Source of the DNA: Candidatus Hodarchaeota archaeon
GTDB taxonomy: Archaea; Asgardarchaeota; Heimdallarchaeia; Hodarchaeales; Hodarchaeaceae
Assembly (NCBI GenBank): GCA_029856365.1
Contig: JAHQWW010000027.1
Location: forward strand, 1-35,102
Direction of reading: 5' to 3'
DNA length: 35,102 nucleotides
The notes beneath the pieces were generated by a model, which was given only the letters and a program-made list of their open reading frames with translations, had not been told where the DNA came from and did no database searches. Each line of letters starts with the position of its first letter. Position 1 is the stretch's first letter. This document shows, piece after piece, positions 23,619 to 33,162 of the stretch. The position numbers and the translations under genes are program-made.

Positions 23619-24509
23619 TTAACGAGGATAGGAATCAGGTCGGTTGAATTTTTTGGCCATAATCAATTCTTGTTCAATGAATTTAAAACCCCACCCCTTA
23701 TACATTTTGTTGTGAATATCACTATCGGCGAATGTCGTCAACAATATTCTTTGAACCTTATGTTTCCTGAACCATTGAAATGCCTTAACAGTGAGACTGG
23801 TTGCAACATGCTGCTTACGAAACCTCGGAAGTGTAGCAATACGAGCATAATGCCCTTCTACTCTGTTTGTAGATACTGAGTTGGAATTGTATCCAACAAG
23901 TTTGCCCTTGATAAAAGCCACAAGTAAGGAATTCGTCTCTGATTCGATTTCTTTCTTAAAATCGTCAATATTTTTCTGCCAGTAGTCTGAAAAACAAATC
24001 TTTTCCAGTTTAACAAGATCAATGAGATCCCTCTTTGTAGCTGATCTAATTTTAATTTTAGGGTTCGCTTGAAGTGGAAAAGAAAGGTTATCCTTAGCAT
24101 AACAATTAATTTTTGCTATTACTTCAAATCCTTGTTTTAGAAAAAAGTTCTTTGAATCAAAAAATATCTCAGGAATTCGGACAGATAGATATTGTAAATT
24201 AATGTTCCCCATGGTGAATTCCCTCTCTAATTCTTGTAGAAGTTCGCTTCCAATTCGACACTTTCGAAATTCTGGGACAACATAAAGGGAAAAAACCCCT
24301 GGTTTTGATGAACTACCTTGATCACCAATAATGAATCCAATAATTCTTTTAGAATGAACTGCTATTTTAACTAGATCTGATCTATATCGAATATATCTGC
24401 GGAAATTTTGTAGGTCTTCCGAACTTGAAAAATTCCCACCAATCTGGATGTAAATTTTCTCCAAAGATAAATAATATTCTCTAGTGAGAGGAAGAACTGC
24501 TACATCCAT
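23619..24509 (-). CDS. Tandem GNAT-domain acetyltransferase
   Basis: A 296-residue protein with two GNAT folds. The N-terminal one (about 1-140) has the acetyl-CoA loop region VVPEFRKCRIGSELLQELE (RKCRIG at 82-87). The C-terminal one (about 152-290) has TLPRFRKQHVATSLTVKAF (RKQHVA at 231-236) and a GWGFKFIEQEL motif at the end. Both loops keep the basic residues, although the second has Ala where Gly is usual. Tandem GNATs acetylate small molecules or proteins in many lineages. The start is ATG 24509; the promoter at 24568-24577 carries a palindrome at the transcript start. Confidence 0.85.
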   Translation of the reverse strand: MDVAVLPLTREYYLSLEKIYIQIGGNFSSSEDLQNFRRYIRYRSDLVKIAVHSKRIIGFIIGDQGSSSKPGVFSLYVVPEFRKCRIGSELLQELEREFTMGNINLQYLSVRIPEIFFDSKNFFLKQGFEVIAKINCYAKDNLSFPLQANPKIKIRSATKRDLIDLVKLEKICFSDYWQKNIDDFKKEIESETNSLLVAFIKGKLVGYNSNSVSTNRVEGHYARIATLPRFRKQHVATSLTVKAFQWFRKHKVQRILLTTFADSDIHNKMYKGWGFKFIEQELIMAKKFNRPDSYPR

Positions 24510-24540
24510 CGACCTATTCTTCCAATATTTATTTCCTCAC

Positions 24541-24577
24541 CTAAGGGGATATTGTCACCTTAGAGAAGTATTTAAGT
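24541..24577 (-). promoter_or_regulatory. Promoter with imperfect palindrome (tandem GNAT gene)
   Basis: A TATA box ACTTAAATAC lies at 24568-24577 on the minus strand. The imperfect palindrome CTAAGG-n-GA-n5-TC-n-CCTTAG (24541-24563) covers the predicted transcript start near 24546. Its 23-bp length with symmetric inner GA/TC is typical of a dimeric repressor site. The repressor is not identified. Confidence 0.45.
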
Positions 24578-24751
24578 GTACTAAGTCGATACTACTGTTA
24601 ATTATATAAATTTGATAATATTTTCGAAAGAGAAATATTTTAAGAAATTCAGATTAAAATCTCACAGAACTCGGATAATCTAGTCTTTTTTAGTAAAATA
24701 ACTACATAAATTTCACTTTCGCTTGGTTCAAAAAGATAGAAGTGGCCATAT

Positions 24752-27070
24752 TTGAAGAAATCAGAGCATTCCACTGAAGAAGAAGTTTTAAAGGCTTTGA
24801 TGAATGCGGTTGATAAAATTGAAACATTCACAAAAAAAGTTGGTTATAGGAAGTTTGAACAACCACTTGGTTTTGTTTTTGCACGTGTAATAGATAATAA
24901 ATTCACTCGATCAGAAAAAGGAAAGAAGGAACTAGAAAAAGCAATTATCAGAGCTGCTGCGTTTGTAATAGTCACTCAAATCTTGGTTTACCTTGTATTG
25001 TCCAAAGGCACTCAAGAAAATAATTTAGATATTAATACAGTACAAGATACGAAACAAATGCAGGCACTTTTTGATGGAATGGTCACCAATACAAATTATA
25101 AAACTATCTTCAATACTCGCATCGTGGAACTACTCCCAGAAGAATCAGTTGCCTCCTTGGATTGCGTGTTCAAGGTATTACTTACATTTCAATTGCAAAA
25201 GTTCACATCTGACGTTTTAGGGAAGTTGTTCCACGGATTAATTCCATTTGAACTTCGTAAGTTTTTAGCTGCATATTATACATCAAATGTTGTTGGCGAA
25301 TTCTTATCATACTTAGCAATAAAAAATGCAAACCATAAAGTTCTGGATCCTGCTTGTGGATCTGGAACGCTGCTAGTGAGCGCTTATCATCGATTAAAGG
25401 AATTAAATGAAGATTTAAGTCATTCCAAACTTTTACAAAACCTTTATGGGCTTGATGTGTCTGTATTTGCAGCTCAGCTTGCTGGAATAAATCTAGCCCT
25501 ACAGAATCCTGTATATCCTTTGGATACCAGTCAGATTGTTATTCTTGACGCATTTAAACTTAATATGAAGCATAAAAAAGGAGGAACTGAATTAAAAATA
25601 CCTAAAGTAGATGTTCTTCTTGGGAATCCTCCTTTTACTCGTGGAGATCGATTAGATAGTGAGTATAAAGACTATTTAGAGACACATCTTCGCATAAAGC
25701 AGGATATTTCCTTTAATTACAATAAAAAATATTTAGGATTATACGCTTATTTCCTTCTAGATTCACTGAGATTATTGAAAGAAAATGGGATTCTAGCATT
25801 TGTACTTCCACTTTCTTTAATCAATTCATACACGATGAAACCTGTTCTTAAGTTTCTTTTATCTAAATTCATTTTAAAATATGTAATTACTTCAGAAGCT
25901 CAAATTACATTTTCAGAACAGTGTGCGTTCAAAGAAATTCTCTTTATTGCCCAAAAAGGAGAAAATAATAGCTCAAAAGCCAAATTCGTTGTTTTAAAGA
26001 GGGAATTATCTACAAAAAATTCTCGTTTTTTAGGAGAAAAAATTGAAGAAACAACAGAAGACTATGAAGATTCATATATAAGAATCCATAATATTTCAAA
26101 TCAAGTCTTAAAAGAAACTGTGGAAATGAATTGGACAATATATCTATTTAATAAAGCATTTTTCAAATTATTTGAACAAATAAGACAATTAGAGATGACA
26201 ACTCCTATAACTCAATTAGTGAAAACACCACGGTATGATGTGGATCGTGGTCTTCGTGCGGGGATTTCAGATTTCTTCTATCTACCGAATAAATACTGGA
26301 AAATTATTGATGAATCGAATGATTGGATTAAAATACAGAATATTGAAAATAACTCTGTTCTGGAAGTGTTACGTCAATATATTACTCCTGTATTAAGGAA
26401 ATCTTCTCACTATATACAGATTATTCCAGAAATATCTGATTATGCTGTCGTGATTCCTGACAACAATTCAATAGAAAAGGCTGTTAAGGATTATGTCAAA
26501 TGGGGTGCTCAAAAGTTTCATAAGAGAGGATTTGAATCATTAACTTACAAACATATCAAAAGGGGACGGAAAATGGCAAGAGTAGCCATCACTCACGAGC
26601 TCAGTTTGCTAAGTAATAATATTATAGCCTATTATTCTCCTCATCCTGTGATTATTACAGATAATTTTATTTTCATTAGAACCATTAATGAAGAAAACGA
26701 TAAGATTCTTGCAGCTTATCTGAATAGCTCTATTTTTCTTTTAACTTACTTTGCTTTACGTAGAGAGAAGACTGGGGCCCTCGGACAGATCTTCGGAACC
26801 GATGTGCGCCATTTCTTCTGCTTAGATCCCCAAAAAGTGAAGAAAACTGATCGAAAAGAATTAATGCTAATTTTTGACCGATTTATGCACGAATCGAGCC
26901 AATTTCCATCTTTTTATCAGCAAATTCGTGATGCAATGGATAACAAGAACCACATTAGATTTCTATTAGATAAGAAAATCTGTGAAATATTGACACTTAG
27001 TAATGAATCAAATTTTTTAAGACAACTTTATGAAACATTAGCCGAGGAGCTCAACAAGTTCATTAGCTAA
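24752..27070 (+). CDS. N6-adenine DNA methyltransferase (Eco57I/type I-like)
   Basis: 772 residues. An N-terminal helical domain (1-165) is followed by RKFLAAYYTSNVV (169-181), the entry to the methylase fold, SAM motif VLDPACGSGTLL (197-208) and catalytic NPPF (292-295) in LLGNPPFTRGDRL. The C-terminal 350 residues probably hold the target-recognition part. The order and motifs fit N-6 DNA methylases of the Eco57I/type I HsdM type. No nuclease motif (PD-D/ExK) is evident at either end, so it seems modification-only. The start is TTG 24752 with GTGG upstream; an ATG is absent near the start. It is followed 15 bp later by the first DUF1156 methylase and is probably co-transcribed with it. Confidence 0.85.
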   Translation: MKKSEHSTEEEVLKALMNAVDKIETFTKKVGYRKFEQPLGFVFARVIDNKFTRSEKGKKELEKAIIRAAAFVIVTQILVYLVLSKGTQENNLDINTVQDTKQMQALFDGMVTNTNYKTIFNTRIVELLPEESVASLDCVFKVLLTFQLQKFTSDVLGKLFHGLIPFELRKFLAAYYTSNVVGEFLSYLAIKNANHKVLDPACGSGTLLVSAYHRLKELNEDLSHSKLLQNLYGLDVSVFAAQLAGINLALQNPVYPLDTSQIVILDAFKLNMKHKKGGTELKIPKVDVLLGNPPFTRGDRLDSEYKDYLETHLRIKQDISFNYNKKYLGLYAYFLLDSLRLLKENGILAFVLPLSLINSYTMKPVLKFLLSKFILKYVITSEAQITFSEQCAFKEILFIAQKGENNSSKAKFVVLKRELSTKNSRFLGEKIEETTEDYEDSYIRIHNISNQVLKETVEMNWTIYLFNKAFFKLFEQIRQLEMTTPITQLVKTPRYDVDRGLRAGISDFFYLPNKYWKIIDESNDWIKIQNIENNSVLEVLRQYITPVLRKSSHYIQIIPEISDYAVVIPDNNSIEKAVKDYVKWGAQKFHKRGFESLTYKHIKRGRKMARVAITHELSLLSNNIIAYYSPHPVIITDNFIFIRTINEENDKILAAYLNSSIFLLTYFALRREKTGALGQIFGTDVRHFFCLDPQKVKKTDRKELMLIFDRFMHESSQFPSFYQQIRDAMDNKNHIRFLLDKKICEILTLSNESNFLRQLYETLAEELNKFIS

Positions 27071-27085
27071 TAGGATGATGTCTCA

Positions 27086-29194
27086 GTGACAATTGAAGAA
27101 CAGTTTCCTCTTGCTGCTATCCAACCATTAGCTAAAATAGAATCCCAGAGACGGCAATTCTACCGTCCTATCTATTCCGTACATAAATCTTGGGCTCGGA
27201 GGCCTGGGGCTACTGTTCGAGCAATCGCCCTCGCTCATTTCTGTCGTGAAGTCCTTTTTGACCCTAATCAGTCAGGAAAAGGCGCCTTCTACCAAAATCA
27301 CGATTTTCGGGGTAAAATCGCCCTAGATCCCTTTTGTGGTGGAGGAACTACCATTGTTGAACTTCATCGTCTTGGAATAAAGACAATTGGCATTGATATA
27401 AATCCAATCGCCTGGCTGACGACGAAAAAGGAAATGGATCCTTTTAATGTTGAGCTTTTTGATCAAGAGATTGAGAGGATCTTTCAAAGCGTGGGTCGAC
27501 AAATTAAAACTTATTATAAAACTGTATGTCCAAATTGTGACTCTTCAAATGCAGATATTATGTATGTTTTTTGGGTACGTACAATTTTATGTCCTTCTTG
27601 CCATTCCGAGGAAGATCTATTCAAATATTACATCATTGGTAAGAAACAACGAAAAAGTCCTGCTACAATGGTGATATGTCCAAGTTGTAATAATTTATTT
27701 TATACATGGGAAAAGCTCAATGGGGTATCAATTTGCCCTACGTGTTCTCATGATTTTATTCCCAAATTGGGGAATTGTCGTTTAAAACAGTTCACTTGTA
27801 CAAGTTGTCAGAAAGAATATAGGTTGGTAGAACTACTTCAGCAGTCTGAACATTCTTTATCAGCAAGACAAATAGCTATTGAATTCTTTTGTCAAGGGTG
27901 TGGAACCCGCGATTATAAGCGAGTTAGTGAGAAAGATAGAGATCAATTTATAGAAGTTCAAAGAGAATTCAGGAAAAGAGAGGATGATCTCCAATTTCCC
28001 CGAGAATTATTACCAAAAGAGGGGAAAAACATATTAAACCTAAGAAATTATGGATTCAAGCGATTTTCAGATCTTTTTAATGAAAGACAGTTACTCAGTT
28101 TAAGTCTACTTTTAAAGGCAATATCACAAGTATCAGATCAAAATATCAAAGAATTTCTTCTAACAGCTTTTTCAAGTAGCCTAGAATTTCATACAGTTAT
28201 TTGTCCTTATAATTACACAATGAAACAGATTGTTAATGTCTTTAACTACCAATCTTTTCTAGTTCCAACCATGTATGTGGAAAATAACGTCTGGGGAACT
28301 AAGAAAGGGAATGGAACATTCATTACTTACCTTGAGAGGATAAAGAAAGCAAAAGAATATTGCAAATCACCTTTTGAAATAGCTTTTCAAAATAACACGA
28401 TTGTTCGGATCCCCATTGCCGAAGATAATATTGAGGCTAATTCTGTTGAAACTTTTCAGAAGTTACAAGTAGGTTCTAAAGCTGATACTTTACTTATAGC
28501 TGATACATCAGAAAATCTTCAGAAATTGGGTATTCCTCAGGCTTCTGTTGACATAATAGTAACTGATCCTCCATATTTTGATTATATTCAGTACACTGAA
28601 TTAGCAAATTTTTTCTATGTCTGGTTGAAGATAGTCTTAGCCTGTCAATATTCATTTTTTAGTTCGGATCTCATCTCTATAGATCGAGAAGTGGGGACAT
28701 CACAAGAAAAGGAGAAGTTCCTCAATAAAATAACGAAAATTTTTCAAGAATGCTATAAAGTGTTAAAACCAAAGTCTCCTATGGTTTTTACTTTTCACCA
28801 CTCTAGTGTTACTGCATGGGCAATGATTCTTGAAGCACTAAATAGTAGCCAGTTTCTGATAACCGCAGCATTTCCAGTTCAGAGTGAGTTTTATGCCCGG
28901 CCTGTTAAAGGAAGAAACTTTGACATAATTTTGGTCTGTCGGAAAACACCTACAGGAATTCGTTCAAAAGAATCAAAGGATTGGAAGACCATTGAATTAG
29001 AGATTAAAAATATGGTTGAAGATATTTCGACTTCTTCAATGCAGAACCAGAATGTAGCAACTTGGGAAGAGATTATCTCCATTTTTCTTCCAAAAATTGC
29101 CTTAAAATATACGCAAAATCCTTCAGTACACCTAGAAGGAATCTTAATAAAAATTTTCAATCATCTAAAAGACATAAAAATGCTTTACAAATAA
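27086..29194 (+). CDS. DUF1156/zinc-ribbon adenine DNA methylase (copy 1)
   Basis: 702 residues, resembling COG1743 (adenine-specific DNA methylase with zinc ribbon). The N-terminal DUF1156 mark HKSWARRPGATVRAI is at 33-47, SAM motif LDPFCGGGTTIVE at 80-92 and GIDINPIAW after it. Six CxxC pairs (148/151, 169/172, 198/201, 217/220, 238/241, 269/272) imply about three zinc ribbons, and catalytic DPPYFDYIQYTEL begins at 494. All catalytic residues appear present. Start GTG 27086 follows AGGATGATG. It shares every block, including the six CxxC pairs, with the gene at 30980. A role in epigenetic marking or defence is a guess; no restriction partner is visible in the window. Confidence 0.88.
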   Translation: MTIEEQFPLAAIQPLAKIESQRRQFYRPIYSVHKSWARRPGATVRAIALAHFCREVLFDPNQSGKGAFYQNHDFRGKIALDPFCGGGTTIVELHRLGIKTIGIDINPIAWLTTKKEMDPFNVELFDQEIERIFQSVGRQIKTYYKTVCPNCDSSNADIMYVFWVRTILCPSCHSEEDLFKYYIIGKKQRKSPATMVICPSCNNLFYTWEKLNGVSICPTCSHDFIPKLGNCRLKQFTCTSCQKEYRLVELLQQSEHSLSARQIAIEFFCQGCGTRDYKRVSEKDRDQFIEVQREFRKREDDLQFPRELLPKEGKNILNLRNYGFKRFSDLFNERQLLSLSLLLKAISQVSDQNIKEFLLTAFSSSLEFHTVICPYNYTMKQIVNVFNYQSFLVPTMYVENNVWGTKKGNGTFITYLERIKKAKEYCKSPFEIAFQNNTIVRIPIAEDNIEANSVETFQKLQVGSKADTLLIADTSENLQKLGIPQASVDIIVTDPPYFDYIQYTELANFFYVWLKIVLACQYSFFSSDLISIDREVGTSQEKEKFLNKITKIFQECYKVLKPKSPMVFTFHHSSVTAWAMILEALNSSQFLITAAFPVQSEFYARPVKGRNFDIILVCRKTPTGIRSKESKDWKTIELEIKNMVEDISTSSMQNQNVATWEEIISIFLPKIALKYTQNPSVHLEGILIKIFNHLKDIKMLYK

Positions 29195-29263
29195 GAGATT
29201 TTTTAGCTATAACAGAAGAATATTCTTAACAAAACAAATGAGTAAATAATAGAAGTGGTTTTT

Positions 29264-29917
29264 ATGACTGGAGAATACTTTGGACAAATATTGAAGGACA
29301 AAGATATCCATAAAAAGGGAACAGAGTTATTCATTAAGCTTGTTGAATCAATAGAAGATGCTTATGATAAATTCGAAAAAGCGTTGAAATCTTGGCGAGG
29401 AGGAGACTTTGAAAGAGGATATGCGTTAAGAGATGAAATAATTCAACTAGAAAAGGATGCAGACGAAGTAAAAGACATTTTCTTTGAAACAATTTTTAAA
29501 AAGAAGACTTATCTCCCTCAAATCACTGAAGAACGCTATAATATGATGTTGAATGCAGATCACCTATTAGATCGTATTGAAAGGGCAGTTCGAATAGTCT
29601 GTATTAAAAAAATTGATGCAAGCTATTTTCCTCAAGAACTCGATCGGATAGTGGACTTAACAGAAGATGTCATAGAAGACTTTGTAGAAGCCAACAAACT
29701 CTTTTTCAGTGACTTTGAAAAAGCATCAAAGCTTACACGTAAGGTAGAAGAGAAAAGGGATGAAGTTCGAGATCTTTTCTATATTGTCTCAGAAAAGATC
29801 GTGAATGACGAACTTCCACGAGGTACAAGTCGAATACTTAACGCTACTACTCGTATTAGTATTGAAGCAGAGCAGGGAACTGATTACTTAAAGGTACTCA
29901 TAGCTAAACACAGTTGA
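29264..29917 (+). CDS. DUF47 (PhoU-like) phosphate-transport regulator
   Basis: About 217 residues, almost wholly helical, with the PhoU/DUF47 pattern: charged heptads, LEKDADEVKDIFFETIF at about 65-82, NADHLLDRIERAVRI at about 100-118 and the second repeat KVEEKRDEVRDLFYIV. DUF47 proteins are the usual partners of PiT phosphate transporters, thought to gate or regulate them in the cytosol. ATG 29264 is preferred (GTGGT just upstream); a GTG at 29255 would add three residues. The following PiT gene starts 20 bp after its stop, or overlaps it by 4 bp if TTG 29914 is used. The pair is set between two methylase genes. Confidence 0.88.
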   Translation: MTGEYFGQILKDKDIHKKGTELFIKLVESIEDAYDKFEKALKSWRGGDFERGYALRDEIIQLEKDADEVKDIFFETIFKKKTYLPQITEERYNMMLNADHLLDRIERAVRIVCIKKIDASYFPQELDRIVDLTEDVIEDFVEANKLFFSDFEKASKLTRKVEEKRDEVRDLFYIVSEKIVNDELPRGTSRILNATTRISIEAEQGTDYLKVLIAKHS

Positions 29918-29937
29918 TAGATATTAGGTGTAATACC

Positions 29938-30957
29938 TTGACTGCACTGATTATTGTAGCTGCTGCCCTTCTCCTTGGTTTCGTTGTTGCTTTCACTATT
30001 GGGGCTAATGATGAAACTATGACCCCTGCTGTCGGTGCTGGTTTGCTATCATTGAGTGTTGCAGTCCTTATTGGTGGTATATTCAATTTTATTGGTGTTT
30101 TCTTTTTAGGAGAGTCCGTATCGAAAACTGTAGGGAAAGGTATATCTACGGCGCCATTAGATTTAGATATGGTATTTGTTATCTTGATTTCAATGGCTCT
30201 TTGGCTGTTTATCGTATCACTAAAAGGAGTCCCAATTAGCTCCACCCAATCAGTTGTTGGAAGTGTATTGGGAGTTATTATAGTGGCATATAATTGGGAT
30301 CCTGCTGCTATAAACTTTAATACGTTATTCGAGGTCGTCGCTAGTTGGGTAATAAGTCCTGTTATTGGTTTGATTGGAGGTTACTTTTTTTATTGGTTAA
30401 TAATAAAAATTCGTCAGTCTATTAAAACTACTGGCTACACTGATTATGAACGACAAGAAAAAATCGCTTCTTATGCATTGGCCATTTTTTTGTTGTTTTC
30501 GGTTTTTTCACGGAGTGGCAATGACGTTGCAAAGGCGATTGGACCATTGATGGCGATTGATTATTTTTCTAATGGAATAGGGTTGATCTATGCTCTTTTC
30601 GCTGGGGGATTTGGAATGTGCCTTGGTGTTATCATACTTGGAAGAAGAGTAGTCAAAAAGTTATCTAGTGACATTGTTGCGCTTAGTCCTACATCTGCAC
30701 TTGCTGCAAGTGTCTCTGTATCTCTGATTATGTTTATCGGAACATTAATGGGAATGCCTTTGTCAGGATCTCATATATTAGTTGCAGCATTCATTGGTGT
30801 CGGTTTCGTAAATAAAGAAAAGGTGGATAAAGAGAGTCTTAAAGAAATAGGAATAAGTTGGGTTATTACAACACCAATATCAGCAATCTTCTCTGCAATT
30901 ATTTTTGTGGTTTTCAACTTGCTGGGAATGTTTTTTGTTGAACTTTATCCCCCCTAA
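29938..30957 (+). CDS. PiT-family inorganic phosphate transporter
   Basis: About 339 residues with some nine or ten membrane segments. Both halves of the PiT signature are present: GANDETMTPAVGAGLLS near the N terminus and SGNDVAKAIGPL in the middle. The repeated loop motifs GVPISSTQSVVGSVLG and GMPLSGSHILVAAFIG are also present. These carry phosphate with H+ or Na+. TTG 29938 is preferred because AGGTG lies eight bases upstream; the frame is also open to TTG 29914, which overlaps the DUF47 stop. Co-transcription with DUF47 is clear, and the next gene (second DUF1156 methylase) starts 22 bp after the stop on the same strand, so the whole group may be one transcript. Confidence 0.9.
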   Translation: MTALIIVAAALLLGFVVAFTIGANDETMTPAVGAGLLSLSVAVLIGGIFNFIGVFFLGESVSKTVGKGISTAPLDLDMVFVILISMALWLFIVSLKGVPISSTQSVVGSVLGVIIVAYNWDPAAINFNTLFEVVASWVISPVIGLIGGYFFYWLIIKIRQSIKTTGYTDYERQEKIASYALAIFLLFSVFSRSGNDVAKAIGPLMAIDYFSNGIGLIYALFAGGFGMCLGVIILGRRVVKKLSSDIVALSPTSALAASVSVSLIMFIGTLMGMPLSGSHILVAAFIGVGFVNKEKVDKESLKEIGISWVITTPISAIFSAIIFVVFNLLGMFFVELYPP

Positions 30958-30979
30958 ATGCGATTGATGGAATAGAAGC

Positions 30980-33157
30980 ATGAAACAACATGTAAAAGTA
31001 TCAGAAAAAGCGATCGAAAATTGTTTTCCGTTCACAAAAGTCAGTGAATTAGCTTATAAGGAGAGTAACGCAAAGAGATATTATCGTCCTGTTCTAACGC
31101 TTCATAAATGGTTTGCTCGGCGCTTAAGTTCTGTATTTAGATCTATCATCATTTTTGCATCACTCTCTTCTTCAACAAACAAAGTAGAAGATGACACTGC
31201 TTCAAATAAGGATCATTGTATACTATCTGAGAAGGATTTTTGGAACATCTATCTGCAAGAACATAATTTTCGAAATCTTATCCTATTAGATCCTTTTATG
31301 GGGGGAGGAACAACGATTATTGAAGCCTCACGTTTAGGATTTGGGGGAGTTATTGGAGGAGATTTGAATCCTGTTGCTTGGTTTACAGTGAAAAAAGAGT
31401 TGGAGGAAGTTAGTGTTGATGATCTCCAAATTGAATTCGAGAAACTGTCTTTTAAGCTGAGGACTGAACTTTCCAAATATTATAAGACCCAATGTGGGTA
31501 TTGCTTACAACAAGCGGATGTTATGTATTTTTTCTGGGTGAAAGAAATTCAATGTGATCAATGTACAAAATCTATTCCTCTTTTCCGAAGCTATATATTT
31601 GCAAATAATCGGGACGAAGCCTCTAAAGCTTACTTTCTTTGTCCAAAATGTGAAATAATTTTTCAAGAATCAACCCAAAAGAATCTTCTCTGTCCAGAGT
31701 GTGGCTGGTCTTTTGATCCATTTTCATTTATAGTGAAACGGGGTAAGTATTATTGTTCCCATTGTGGACATACGGCCAAGATAGTGGATATCAATGCAAA
31801 ACAGGGAAGACCTATAGAACGGTTGTATGCTCTTGAGTTTCACTGTTCTGCGTGTAATACCCGTGATTACAAACGAGCTGATGAAAACGATTTCAAACTC
31901 TACCAACAAGCTTCTCATGAATTTGAGTCGATTCGAGAGCAACTACCCCTTCCTCAACAAGCCATTCCCATAGGAGTAAAAACCCAAGAGTTACTTAACC
32001 ATAAAATCCTTTTTTTTACTGATATGTTTAACAGTAGACAGTTATTATCACTAGGAAAACTATTGATGGAGATTCTTCAGATTCAAGACCAAAATTTGAA
32101 AGAATTCTTTCTTATTACGTTTTCAACGGCTCTAGAATACAATAATCTACTTTGTGAGTATCATAGAAAGAACCATTACATATATAATTTATTTCGTAAG
32201 CATGCCTTCCCTGCCACATTGAATCCTGTTGAAAATAATGTTTTTGGTACAGCTAAATACGGTACAGGAACCTTTAAGAACTTCTTTGCTAAAACTATAC
32301 GAATTAAGAAATTCTGTCAGAAACCGTACGAGTATTACCTTTCCGAGGATGGAAATGCTAAACGTCAAGACATGACACGTCCGATCAAGGCCCAAGTAGT
32401 TACTTCTTATTCCGAATTAACGCAAGAACCATCAAGAAATATCTATCTTTATTGCCACTCCTCTCACAAAATTCAAATTCCTCAAAATAGTGTAGATTTG
32501 GTAATAACAGATCCCCCCTATTATGACAATGTTCAGTATGGGGAGTTATCAGATTTTTACTACGTTTGGTTACGCCTTGGTCTTAAAGAGTATTATAAAT
32601 GTTTTCATCCGCCTCTAACTCCTAAGAAACCTGAAATTGTGAAAAATCCTAAAATGGGAAAAGGTGATAAAGATTATCAACGAGGCCTTACAACCGTTTT
32701 TGCAGAAATTAATCGAGTATTGAAAGTAGAAGGACTGTTAATATTCACTTTCCATCATAAGCAATTAAAAGCTTGGGCTTTAATCATAGAAAGTCTTCTA
32801 GATAATCAGTTCTATATCACAGCGGTTTATCCTGTTCGTGCAGAGATGGAAACCAGTACACAGATTCGAGGAAAGAAGAGTATTGAATATGATGTTATCT
32901 TTGTTTGTAGAAAGCGTCTGAGAGAACCAGAAGCTGTTAAATGGGAGGTATTGTTGCCTGAGATTAAACACTACATAAAACAAAAAGTGGGCTCCTTAAC
33001 TTGGAATGGTGAATCATTATCCAAAGAAGATCGATTAGTGGTCATGTTTGGTGTAGGATTGAAACATTATTCTCACCATTATCCCAAAGTCACTTTTAAT
33101 GAAAAACCTTATTCTCTAACTGAAGCTTTGGAAGATCTGGCTTCTTTTTCTAAGTGA
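30980..33157 (+). CDS. DUF1156/zinc-ribbon adenine DNA methylase (copy 2)
   Basis: A 725-residue paralogue of the 27086 product. DUF1156 mark LHKWFARRLSSVFRSI is at 41-56, SAM motif LDPFMGGGTTIIE at 103-115 and GGDLNPVAW after it. CxxC pairs are at 172/175, 192/195, 221/224, 238/241, 259/262 and 289/292, and catalytic DPPYYDNVQYGEL begins at 511. It has a longer N-terminal insert (about 62-98, Ser/Asn-rich). Start ATG 30980 follows GATGG. The shared architecture, including EFHC...CxTRDYKR, shows they arose by duplication, but they differ at many positions and may recognise different targets. The end is 5 bp from the convergent VUT gene. Confidence 0.88.
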   Translation: MKQHVKVSEKAIENCFPFTKVSELAYKESNAKRYYRPVLTLHKWFARRLSSVFRSIIIFASLSSSTNKVEDDTASNKDHCILSEKDFWNIYLQEHNFRNLILLDPFMGGGTTIIEASRLGFGGVIGGDLNPVAWFTVKKELEEVSVDDLQIEFEKLSFKLRTELSKYYKTQCGYCLQQADVMYFFWVKEIQCDQCTKSIPLFRSYIFANNRDEASKAYFLCPKCEIIFQESTQKNLLCPECGWSFDPFSFIVKRGKYYCSHCGHTAKIVDINAKQGRPIERLYALEFHCSACNTRDYKRADENDFKLYQQASHEFESIREQLPLPQQAIPIGVKTQELLNHKILFFTDMFNSRQLLSLGKLLMEILQIQDQNLKEFFLITFSTALEYNNLLCEYHRKNHYIYNLFRKHAFPATLNPVENNVFGTAKYGTGTFKNFFAKTIRIKKFCQKPYEYYLSEDGNAKRQDMTRPIKAQVVTSYSELTQEPSRNIYLYCHSSHKIQIPQNSVDLVITDPPYYDNVQYGELSDFYYVWLRLGLKEYYKCFHPPLTPKKPEIVKNPKMGKGDKDYQRGLTTVFAEINRVLKVEGLLIFTFHHKQLKAWALIIESLLDNQFYITAVYPVRAEMETSTQIRGKKSIEYDVIFVCRKRLREPEAVKWEVLLPEIKHYIKQKVGSLTWNGESLSKEDRLVVMFGVGLKHYSHHYPKVTFNEKPYSLTEALEDLASFSK

Positions 33158-33162
33158 TAACG

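Noticed and set aside
29904..30245. Minus-strand ORF of 113 codons
   Set aside because: It is antisense to the clear PiT transporter signature on the plus strand.
24752..33157. Composite transposon or prophage carrying the methylases
   Set aside because: No transposase, integrase, terminal inverted repeats or target duplications were seen at the borders.
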